Part shown: positions 14,546-23,400 of the stretch, piece after piece
How positions within the stretch are numbered: position 1 is the first letter of the stretch
Layout: every line of letters begins with the position of its first letter
Position numbers and translations under genes: made by a program
The notes under the pieces: model-generated
Told to the model about the DNA's origin: nothing
Database searches by the model: none
Seen by the model: the letters and a program-made list of their open reading frames with translations, nothing else
Assembly: GCA_003671255.1 (NCBI GenBank)
Contig: QWPF01000014.1
Location: 1-36,969, forward strand
Direction of reading: 5' to 3'
Source: Planctomycetota bacterium
GTDB taxonomy: Bacteria; Planctomycetota; Planctomycetia; Gemmatales; Gemmataceae
Length of the DNA stretch: 36,969 bases

Positions 14546-15654
14546 TTTTGAAAAATAGGAAGATAATTGTTGGGTGTCTCAAGAACCAAGCAAGCCATTG
14601 CGGTTGCGTAATGACCACACACCTGATCAAACCAGGAACCATCGGGCCGCTGCCTAGAGATTAATTCATCGCGAATATAGGGAAACCAATCAGCCCAATA
14701 CTTACCACCTGCGGTATACATCGCCTGAACAGCATAATAATGGCCGTAAAAATAATGCATTTCCGTGCGTTGAAGATTAAGCCCCTGAGGTTTGGATTGA
14801 ACTAAAAACTGCAACCCAGCTTCGATCTCTGGCCCATCGTAAATACCCGCACTATATAAAGCGACAACCCCCGCAGCAGTGCGTGCAAATCCCATCTGCC
14901 CACCACCACCCGATTGTGCCATGTATCTAAACCAACCTTCGCGTTTATCTTGGCAGCGTTTCACATATTCAACACAGCGATCCACACGGGATTTAGGAAC
15001 AAGAATGCCTGAATTTCGCGCAGACCTTAAAGCCATGATTTGACAAATTGTCACGCTGATATCCGCATCCTTGGGCACGGGGTTATAACGCCATCCACCT
15101 TCCTGAGTCTGGCTATCCAAGATGCATTTAATAGCCCGTTCAAGGGCATCATGGGTTTGGGTTCTAAGTTCCTTATCAGGGATCATGCCATGAACTTCAG
15201 CAAGAAACAAAGTGGCAAAACCATGTCCATACATAGGGCCGTGCGGGGAAGACTTAGGGTTATGAAAAAAGCCCGGGTATCCCCCCTCTTTATTTTCCTG
15301 AGTAAGAATATATTTCAGGGCATCGGTAACTATTTTCCCGAACCTACCTCGCTGGGGCTGGCTTCCACCCGCCATGAATGCCAGTGCAGCTAGGCTGGTG
15401 ATTGCAACATTTCCGGTGTATGCGCCCGTGCCAAACGAACCATCGGGCCTTCTCCGGGTGGCAAGAAATTCGAGTCCTTTTTCGACGGCTTTATCCAACT
15501 GGGGAGTCATCATGCCCTTGGCCTGAGAACCATCAGGCAGATTAGGGCCCTTCTTTGTTGTTGGCTCTTGAAGTGCAATAGATGAAATTGGCATGGTTAA
15601 TAAACCAAGCCCTGTAAGCAAACATTCTCTGCGCTGGATAAATAGTGGCGTCAT
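14542..15654 (-). CDS. Tat-exported prenyltransferase/squalene-oxidase repeat (alpha-toroid) protein
   Basis: The protein has 370 residues. The N terminus IQRRECLLTGLGLL looks like a twin-arginine signal (R8, R9). The rest consists of alpha-alpha repeats with the QW-like signatures RRRPDGSFGTGAYTGNVA, QENKEGGYPGFF, QTQEGGWRYNPVPKDADIS and SRQRPDGSWFDQ, typical of the prenyltransferase/squalene-cyclase toroid. The catalytic DxDD of squalene-hopene cyclase is not present; DADIS is the nearest match. Its exported location also argues against a cyclase acting on membrane squalene, so binding or a structural role is more likely. It overlaps the neighbours on both sides by four bases, which ties it closely to the MoxR-type operon. 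Confidence 0.8.
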   Translation of the reverse strand: MTPLFIQRRECLLTGLGLLTMPISSIALQEPTTKKGPNLPDGSQAKGMMTPQLDKAVEKGLEFLATRRRPDGSFGTGAYTGNVAITSLAALAFMAGGSQPQRGRFGKIVTDALKYILTQENKEGGYPGFFHNPKSSPHGPMYGHGFATLFLAEVHGMIPDKELRTQTHDALERAIKCILDSQTQEGGWRYNPVPKDADISVTICQIMALRSARNSGILVPKSRVDRCVEYVKRCQDKREGWFRYMAQSGGGGQMGFARTAAGVVALYSAGIYDGPEIEAGLQFLVQSKPQGLNLQRTEMHYFYGHYYAVQAMYTAGGKYWADWFPYIRDELISRQRPDGSWFDQVCGHYATAMACLVLETPNNYLPIFQK

Positions 15655-16616
15655 TTTTTTCTGGCACCTTTTTCAGCAACTTTAGCATAATACTTTCGAA
15701 TCATTTCATCATAACGATCCATAAATTGGTTGGGTACACCATAAGCATTAAGCTCTGCCCGCAAAGTTTCAGGCAAATGCCCCCAAGCCTCTTTAAAAAC
15801 ATCTGCAGCAGGATTCAACTTATCTTTGGATGGATCGCTCTTGCCCCCATTCCCAGACTTCGAATCTTGGTCACCGCCTTTGCCCTGATTCGCAACCTCT
15901 GATTTTTCAGATGACCCTTTGTCACCTTTACCCTGCATATTTTTAGGCTGCCCTTTCCCTGCATCGGGTTTTCCATCGGGATCAGCTTTGCCTGTGCCCC
16001 CCTGCTTTTGCTGTTTCCCTGAATCTGCACCTTGCTGATCTTGCTTGGGGCCGCCCTGCTTCTGTTTATCCTGCCCTTTTTCAGAATCTTTGGAATTAGC
16101 ATCTTGGTTATCGGGGGATCCTTTTGATTGTTTATCCGAGCTTTCACTTTTCGATGAGGATTTAGATTGCGACTGCTGAGACTCTTTTTGGTTGTTTTGA
16201 TTTTTCTTAAGCAGTTTGTCGATATCTTCGAGAATATCGCGCTGCTTTTGCAGAGTAGTTTCCCCTAACTCAAGGTTTCCTAATCTGTCGTCAACATCTT
16301 TGAGGTTTTTCCCGATTCGTCCAAAAATCTCTTCCTCTTCAAGATTATCCTTGGGTAGATCGATGTCTTTTTCAGGGCGCAAACCCTTCTCTTTTTTCTT
16401 CTCTGGGTTAATCTCGGGTTTGTTTTTATCACTTGGAACAATCGCAGAATCTTTCGGTTTATCCTGAGGAACATCTGGCGTGGCTTTTTTCTTTTTCAAC
16501 TTTACAGGAGCTTCATCACCTGATTTATCCTGAGCAGGGACAGCCTCTTTCTCTTGTGCAATCATTGCCCCGGAAAGAAGTAAAAGTGAGAACAGCATGA
16601 TAATCCTGATACTCAT
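15651..16616 (-). CDS. secreted low-complexity protein with conserved-looking C-terminal motif
   Basis: The protein has 321 residues. A signal peptide (about 1-20, ending MIAQ) is followed by a lysine/proline-rich stretch. A short helical part (IFGRIGKNLKDVDDRLG and QKQRDILEDIDKLLKK) comes next, then about 130 residues of almost pure Q/K/S/G/D/N. The C-terminal 48 residues, with WGHLPETLRAELNAYG and QFMDRYDEMIRKYY, are ordered and look conserved. The likely plan is a helical domain and a C-terminal peptide tethered by a flexible hydrophilic linker. No enzyme motif is seen. It overlaps the genes before and after it by four bases each. The linker resembles the tail of the left-edge gene in composition. 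Confidence 0.75.
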   Translation of the reverse strand: MSIRIIMLFSLLLLSGAMIAQEKEAVPAQDKSGDEAPVKLKKKKATPDVPQDKPKDSAIVPSDKNKPEINPEKKKEKGLRPEKDIDLPKDNLEEEEIFGRIGKNLKDVDDRLGNLELGETTLQKQRDILEDIDKLLKKNQNNQKESQQSQSKSSSKSESSDKQSKGSPDNQDANSKDSEKGQDKQKQGGPKQDQQGADSGKQQKQGGTGKADPDGKPDAGKGQPKNMQGKGDKGSSEKSEVANQGKGGDQDSKSGNGGKSDPSKDKLNPAADVFKEAWGHLPETLRAELNAYGVPNQFMDRYDEMIRKYYAKVAEKGARKK

Positions 16617-19600
16617 TGTAAAACTCCCTGCGGTGCATTTCGTTGATTGAACTCGAGCAGAATTTCCAATAGTTCGCCAATTTCCCGCTGATCTTTTTGA
16701 AGCTGAAGCATCTCACGCCTCGCATCTTCAGGCATCTTTTTGGAATCAGGGAACTTGGTTGAAAGCTGTTCGGTTCGGTCATACAAATCCGCTTGTAGAT
16801 TACGCAATAATTTAAGTTGAGCTATCGAAGGGGGCTTGCGATCTTGCGCACCACCACCTGATTGATTTTGCTTCGCTTCATCAGGCTTTTTCTCTTGCTT
16901 TTCTTCTGGTTCGTTCTCTTTTCCTGCAGAGGCGAGCTGGGAAATTTCTTCCTTGAGTGCATTTTGAAACTGACCCAATCGTTTCAAAGCCTCTTTTTGC
17001 GCAGGCACCACTTTTTCTGACATAGCCGGGCCTTTGGTCTGGGTGCGAGGGTTTCGTTCCGCCAACTTGGCAGCATCGCGCATCGATCTGCCTGCCATAC
17101 CAATCGTTTTCATAAACACAGGCAAGCCATCAAGATCGCGGGAAGCGACGAGTTCGGTTTCTTCAGCAAGGCCGTTTTGGGATCGTGAAAACCCGGTAAG
17201 AGAAAGGATCTGAGCCCGTGTCCAAGCGCCTTTTTCATTCAGCAAAAGATCAAATCTGTCGGATTCTTTTAGCAAAGATTCCTGCCTATCAGAGAGCAGT
17301 TTTAAGCTTTCAGCAATTTTTTCTAAGCGCTCTCTCTGCAAATTTTCTTCGGTTTCTTTTACCAACTGCTGCACATCCTGAATCTCTCTTTGTAACTTTT
17401 CTTCTGCTTTATCAAGAGAATTGGGTTTAGGATTACCATCAGGTTCCTGAGGTGGATTTTGAACTGCCCGCCTTAACTCTTTCGCAGAGTCTTCGAGGTT
17501 ACCACCTTCGTTTTCGTTCTTTAGCCTGCTCAGAGTTTTAGCCATCTCCTCCATCTTTGAAGCTAATTTCTCCATCTCTGCATTGTTTTTTGCGAGAGAA
17601 TCTTTTTTTTGCTCATCATTCTTGATCTTTTGTGCTTCATCGCGTTTTTTACGAAGAGTTTGCATTTCCTGTTTCATTTCTTCGAGTTGCTTTTGAACCT
17701 CACGCAATTTCTTCGCAAGCTTTTGATTCATCTCGCGCGGATTTTCTTCAAGCTTATTTAATATCTCCTGCACCCCTTCCGCAGCTTTTGCCTGCGACTT
17801 TGATGCTTCCATCAAACGGTTAGATTCAATCTCTTCCTTTGCAGAACGAAGATTGTTTTTCAAATCCTTAACATCAGGGGAATCCAATGCTTCCTTGATA
17901 TTTTTAGTTGCAGATTCGTCTTGACGCTTGTTCTCCTGCATCGACTTATTCATTTTATCAAGCAAATTTTGAGCTTTTTGCGCCACCTTGTTTTGCTGCA
18001 AAGAAAGATTCTCGATCTTTTCCTTTTGCATCGGAGTAAGTTCGTCGGCTTTCTTGCCCGATGCGGAAGGATCTTGCTTTTGCGTATCCTCCACTTTTCG
18101 TTTCATCTCCTCCAATTCGAGAAGAGTTTCCCGTGCATCAGCACGCATCTCGGTCAACCCGGCCCAAGGTTCAAGATTTTTAAGTAATCCCTCCAACTTT
18201 TTCTCAACCTCTTGCTGCTTCTTAAGCGACTTCTCAAGTGCAGCGGCCACCTTTTCTTTATCCAAACCTTTTCCAGCATCTGCGGATTCCAACCGTTTGG
18301 ATGCCTCCGATAATTGCACTTCCACCTGTGCCAAATCCCCCTCTTCGATTTTTTTGATTTCTTTCGCCAACTCATTGAGACGGTTTAACGAAGCAGAGGC
18401 TTTTAACTTGTTAGCTTCCGCAAGCTTTTTGATTTTCTCAAGATCGCCTAGAATCCCCGCTTCTTTTTCGCCAAGTCTTTCGCTTACATTTTTTTGCCCC
18501 TGCTCTGCAGATTGAACAGCTTCCATTGCCTTCTGAATGTCCTCTTCCTTGGCTTTGATTTCATTCAAGGCAAAGTTGGTATCCTTGGTCGCCTTGCGCT
18601 GGATATCCCTCACTTTCAACAACTCCTGCCTGGCTTTCTCCTGGGCTTTCTCAAGCAACAATTCAATCCCATTTCGATCGACAATTTGAATTTCCAACCA
18701 ATCAGAACCACCTTTGGGTTTCAAAGGCAAAACATCGTCATGATCATTGGCTACGAAACGGAGGGAGAATCGATCCCCAGCCTTGAAAGAAGAACCATCC
18801 GAATTTTTCCAATCCTTCAACCGGACTAGGTGATCGAGTCCTAGACTATTTACAGGCTTATTCCGGGCCCCGTTCTTATCTAAAAAAGGCTGGCTCCAAA
18901 AATTCGAACTTGAAGCCTTAACACTATTTTGGGCCCCTTTAAATTCCAACCCCACTGTATTTAATCCGTAAAGAGCATCGTCTGCGGATACTTTAAGCAG
19001 CAATTCAGCTTCAGGAAACAACTGTAAAAAACCACTGTTCACAAGTGAAGAATCCATTTTCACCAGGGGAGAAGGATCCGTACGAACCTGCAAATCAAAA
19101 CTCCTGATCGCATATAAATCACTTTCATCCTCGATTACAACCGAATAAATTCCCGAAGCAATTGGAGCAAACGAAATTTCAAACCCGGTATTCAACCTAT
19201 CTAATGGAATTGCAGTTTCTGAAACAACAGTTTTGGCAGTTGATAACAAAACCAAAGCTGCCCAATGCTCGCCTGCAGAAAATAAGGAACCGACTATCCC
19301 GGGCAGTACATCTTTGTTCTCGGGTTGGAATTCGAGACGGGCGGATTTCAACGCCCGATCTGACAACCCTTTAAAAAACAAATTACTTCCAAGGGGTACA
19401 TCCAATTGCAAAGTACCTGGAGAAACATTTAAAGGCGAAGGCAATCCCGTATAAAAGGGCGGCAGGCAAGTTACCGTGGGCGAGGGATTTCCATTGATGT
19501 CCAAGAATACAGGGGGAGCCAACACCGTTATTTGATAAAGATCAGAAGAAGCATCGCCTGCAAAAATTTGCACTGAAAAATCACGACCTATTGCAGAGAC

Positions 19601-20401
19601 ATCTACTCTCCCGGTTAATTCCGAAACATTTTCCTCGTTGGTCTGGATATCTGCAATTAATTTTGAATGCAAGGCACCATCACAATGAAGCAGAACCGTT
19701 GCTTGCTGGGGGATTTTACCCTTGATCCTTGCAGCTATACGAAGAGTTTCATTTTTCCCAACTTTAGGTTTTGGGGCAACCATTTCAATTTGAGTGAGTG
19801 TAGGCCATGCTATGTTTTCATAAGGAAAGATCACCCGAGCCAATGCCACACCAGAAAAAGGCATGTAACCCAGAAAAACCAATAACATCGTAAGTGAAAA
19901 TATTCCTGATAGAAGAAAACTTAAACCCACAAAACGAACATGAACCTTGAAAAAAACATCCGCAATCATCACTTTGTCGAAAGCATCTGTAATCGCCTTT
20001 ACCACCAATTCTGCTGAGGCCCCTTGGATGGATTGATTCTTTTCTAGAAAATGAATAGCACTAGCGAGGGAATCTTTTAAGCGCGGATCAATACCCTCCA
20101 TTTGCAAAGCCAACTGAGTTGCAGTCAGCGAACAGCGGTTGATGGGTTTAAAGAAAACCATAAATGCAAAAGTGGAAAGTGCAAGCCATGAAATCAAACA
20201 GAAGGCACGCAACCAAGATTCCATATGTAGTTGGTATTCCAGAAGAACAATCCCTGTTAAAACGAATCCAGAGATTAGGGACCAGAGAAAGACCGCCCGA
20301 AAAAATCCATAGACTTTGTTTTGCAACAAGATGGAAGACATCAGGCGTTGCAAGCGCTCTGCATCGGGGGAAGCTTCGATTTCTTTGGTAAGTAAAGTCA
20401 T
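16613..20401 (-). CDS. DUF4175-like membrane protein with very long coiled coil
   Basis: The protein has 1262 residues. Membrane segments lie at about 31-55, 65-84 and 155-178. A large beta-rich region follows with YTGLP at 317-321 and a later Ig-like region (DDALYGLNTVGLEF). From about 570 to 1060 the chain is a highly charged heptad-rich coiled coil with blocks such as QLEEMKQEMQTLRKKRDE, and the C terminus has further helices and a Q-rich linker. The layout fits the DUF4175 group often coded beside MoxR/BatA operons. It probably reaches far into the periplasm. It is a paralogue of the left-edge gene. It is 33 bases downstream of the double BatA/VWA gene and overlaps the next gene by four bases. 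The start has AAAAGGA about eleven bases upstream. Confidence 0.82.
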   Translation of the reverse strand: MTLLTKEIEASPDAERLQRLMSSILLQNKVYGFFRAVFLWSLISGFVLTGIVLLEYQLHMESWLRAFCLISWLALSTFAFMVFFKPINRCSLTATQLALQMEGIDPRLKDSLASAIHFLEKNQSIQGASAELVVKAITDAFDKVMIADVFFKVHVRFVGLSFLLSGIFSLTMLLVFLGYMPFSGVALARVIFPYENIAWPTLTQIEMVAPKPKVGKNETLRIAARIKGKIPQQATVLLHCDGALHSKLIADIQTNEENVSELTGRVDVSAIGRDFSVQIFAGDASSDLYQITVLAPPVFLDINGNPSPTVTCLPPFYTGLPSPLNVSPGTLQLDVPLGSNLFFKGLSDRALKSARLEFQPENKDVLPGIVGSLFSAGEHWAALVLLSTAKTVVSETAIPLDRLNTGFEISFAPIASGIYSVVIEDESDLYAIRSFDLQVRTDPSPLVKMDSSLVNSGFLQLFPEAELLLKVSADDALYGLNTVGLEFKGAQNSVKASSSNFWSQPFLDKNGARNKPVNSLGLDHLVRLKDWKNSDGSSFKAGDRFSLRFVANDHDDVLPLKPKGGSDWLEIQIVDRNGIELLLEKAQEKARQELLKVRDIQRKATKDTNFALNEIKAKEEDIQKAMEAVQSAEQGQKNVSERLGEKEAGILGDLEKIKKLAEANKLKASASLNRLNELAKEIKKIEEGDLAQVEVQLSEASKRLESADAGKGLDKEKVAAALEKSLKKQQEVEKKLEGLLKNLEPWAGLTEMRADARETLLELEEMKRKVEDTQKQDPSASGKKADELTPMQKEKIENLSLQQNKVAQKAQNLLDKMNKSMQENKRQDESATKNIKEALDSPDVKDLKNNLRSAKEEIESNRLMEASKSQAKAAEGVQEILNKLEENPREMNQKLAKKLREVQKQLEEMKQEMQTLRKKRDEAQKIKNDEQKKDSLAKNNAEMEKLASKMEEMAKTLSRLKNENEGGNLEDSAKELRRAVQNPPQEPDGNPKPNSLDKAEEKLQREIQDVQQLVKETEENLQRERLEKIAESLKLLSDRQESLLKESDRFDLLLNEKGAWTRAQILSLTGFSRSQNGLAEETELVASRDLDGLPVFMKTIGMAGRSMRDAAKLAERNPRTQTKGPAMSEKVVPAQKEALKRLGQFQNALKEEISQLASAGKENEPEEKQEKKPDEAKQNQSGGGAQDRKPPSIAQLKLLRNLQADLYDRTEQLSTKFPDSKKMPEDARREMLQLQKDQREIGELLEILLEFNQRNAPQGVLQ

Positions 20402-20434
20402 GGTGCATCCAGTCCTTTTAAAGTGCTTGCTTAA

Positions 20435-23400
20435 CTATAACAGTTGCAAGCGCTTTCCCAAAAACCAATTCAAGGTTAGGAGTAATAAAACGAGGATAAA
20501 AACAAGGGGATGGTTCCATAAATCCCAGGGAGGCGAAGGGGAACCCGACGAAATTTGAAACCCTCGAGGAAGGTCGGAAGGCACTGATGCAGCCTTATCG
20601 GGAAAATAGAATTTCCCCTTCGAGGTGAGGGCAAACTTCGTTAAATCATTTTGCGCCATCGTCAGTTTTTCCATTTCACCCGGTGGAGGTAGAACGCTGC
20701 ACTCAACAAAGGGTGGAGCATCCTGCTTAAGGGGTTGCAACACCTGGAAAAGATATTTTCCATCGCGGGCATTATCTATGACGGCTTCAAAAGCACCCCT
20801 ACTGCCCGCAACTTTGGCAAGTTCAAGCGTGACTATTTCCTTCCCTTTGCCATCTTGAATATTTTTTCTTTCCATGGAAACCCTAACCGAGGAATTAACC
20901 TCCGCACCTGAAGCATCCAGAGGAAGCCTCACGAGTACACGGATGGAATCACCACGCCTATAGTTCCCCGTTTTATCGAGTTTAAGTGACATCTTCGAGA
21001 CAGAATTCCGGGAAAGGAAACGCAAAGTCTGAAGCCAGAAATAATTGTAATAGGCCTGATCTTCACGATATGCCCAACGCCATGATTCATCAAAAGCAAA
21101 AAACAAAACCCTGCCCGCACCATAGTATTGTAACACCATAAGTGGCACATTTTTGCCTGCCAACCCAAGGCCTCCCCCCTCTGTACTGGCAAGAACTTCT
21201 GCACCTTTTTTGGGCACCACACCTGCAAAACACCAATACATCTCCTTCATGCGATTCCAAAGAGTACTGTTTTCTTTATCTTCTGAGTGAAATCTAAAAA
21301 TAGGATGAGTGGTTGCAGAGGCAGCAGGAACCAAATGGTAACCTTGGTTGATACCTTCGGGCGATTCAATCAAAGGATTGGTATTAATTTCGACAGGTAA
21401 TAAATCGCGCAGAGAAGCAGCGTACTCTTGAGGGAAGAACCGCTGCCCCGCAAGAAAGAGCACGCCTCCACCTTTTTCGCGTGCAAAGTCGTTAAGATCA
21501 GAAAGGAATCGTTTGAATTTTGCAGCTTCCCGGGATTTCGGATCAACATCTCCAAAAATCACCACATCGTACAAAAACAACTCCCCTCGAGTGGGAAGGT
21601 CTGCAATCGCAGTGCGATCCTGTGAAGGGAAATCTGGGTCTGCTTCCAATAAAAGCACATTCAACGAAAAAAGTTTTCTCCCACCCGGAACTTCTGCCTG
21701 CCTCTCGAGAAGTGTTTTTAAGTACTGATATTCGTATCGCCTGCAGCCCTCGACAAAGAGAATTTTGACCGTGCTAGCCTGCTGAACAAGCACATTTTTT
21801 TCAATACGATTATTTGCAGTCTGCGACTCTTCCTTCTGCAAGGGGATCTCAATTTCATAAAGTTTCAGCCCTTCGGTTTTTGGTTTGTCAACCAGCCTTA
21901 TCACCGAAGGCGCCCCTGATTCATCAAGTGTAACTTCTTGGCGGTCAATAATATCGGGCTTCCCTTTTTCCTTAAGAAGCACTTGGGTGCGAAAGTTTTT
22001 ATAGCCTGCGGAAGAAACCCTTACATCCAAAACTACCCGGTCTCCGAATGCAATTTCATCAGGCCCTTGAACATCCAACACTGCAAGATCTTTGGGTTCC
22101 ATTTCCTCGCCCAATCCTACAACGAAAAAAGGAACCGAACTCTGAACCGCAAACTTTGTTACTTTCGATAATTCTTCGCCATCAGTGACAACTCCATCAG
22201 AAAAGAGAACCACACCTGCAAGAGGGGTGCCCCGGAAATCATTAAGCACCTGCCTGCAGGCATTGCCTATTTTGCTGCTATCATGGGAAGCATCAGGCTT
22301 GAGGGCACGGATTAAATTAAGGGCATCAGGGATTTCTTCAAGCTTGGAGATAAGAGCGATTTTTTCTGCCCGGGCAGAAAGGTGATACAGATGAATGCGG
22401 AACTTTCTTTCAAGAATATTGGCAAGAAACCCGCCTTGGTTTTCGGTAAGAATGGCTCGGGCAATTCCAATCCGGGTAACTTGATGACTGGACGCATCAG
22501 CAATTTTACGCAAAAACATTTCACGCGCCTCGTCTTGGTATTTATCTGCAACCGACATGCTTTGAGAATCGTCTATCAAAATCGCAATGTCGGGCCAGGT
22601 AAACCTTTCAAACCCCAAGCCAATCTGAGGCATCAGTATCCATAAAAGCATCCACCAAAAACCCAACCTCAAGCCCGTTAGAGTGATCGCACCCAACGCA
22701 CTACGATTGAATATCAACCTTACAAAAGCCATTCCTGTGCAAAAAGCCAGAACCCCAAAAAGCGATAACCTGACCGTTTTTGTGTTGATCACAGGAGAGA
22801 ATTCATTTTGAGTTATCAATCTGGTTTGCAATGTTTCCCCTTCTCCAACTTCAATTCGACCACGCATTGCCTCAAAATTTTCAACTACACTTGCAGGAAG
22901 AAACGAAAGCGCATTTACACTTGAATATGTGCCCAAAATACCCACCACACAAAATACAACAGGAATTAAAACGAGCCAACCCAACCCCATGACCAACCAT
23001 GGTTTTTTAGTGCTTGGCGTAAGCGACCTGCCCAGCCCCATCAACCAAGAAACCAAAAATTCCCCTATCGAAAAGATGAGGAACAATAGAAGAAATACCC
23101 CCGCAATTTTCTCTCTCAACATCCCTTTGTCTTCATTTTCAGAAGCAGTAGCAGAGTTATTTTCACTGGTGAAGTCTAAGGCATCCTTAACGAGCGAAAA
23201 ATTCGCCTCCGGATAGAACACATTGATCTCCTCCAGCGAAGTACGGGTAAGATCTGATTCCGATCCTGATTCCCCCATCGGGCTTAACATTGGATTTACA
23301 GCAAAACCATTGCTGGCCTGTGTCGAAAGATACCTTGCAAAATAAAACCCTGACTTGGAAGTATTGTTATAGTTCATCCTCGTAAATTCCTGATCCTGAA

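Noticed and set aside
14542-15654. Annotation as squalene-hopene cyclase
   Set aside because: The protein is only 370 residues, lacks DxDD and carries an export signal, so the enzyme name is not supported.
17988-18515. 175-codon plus-strand frame opposite the coiled-coil region
   Set aside because: It is a serine/phenylalanine-rich mirror of a charged heptad region, with no independent support.
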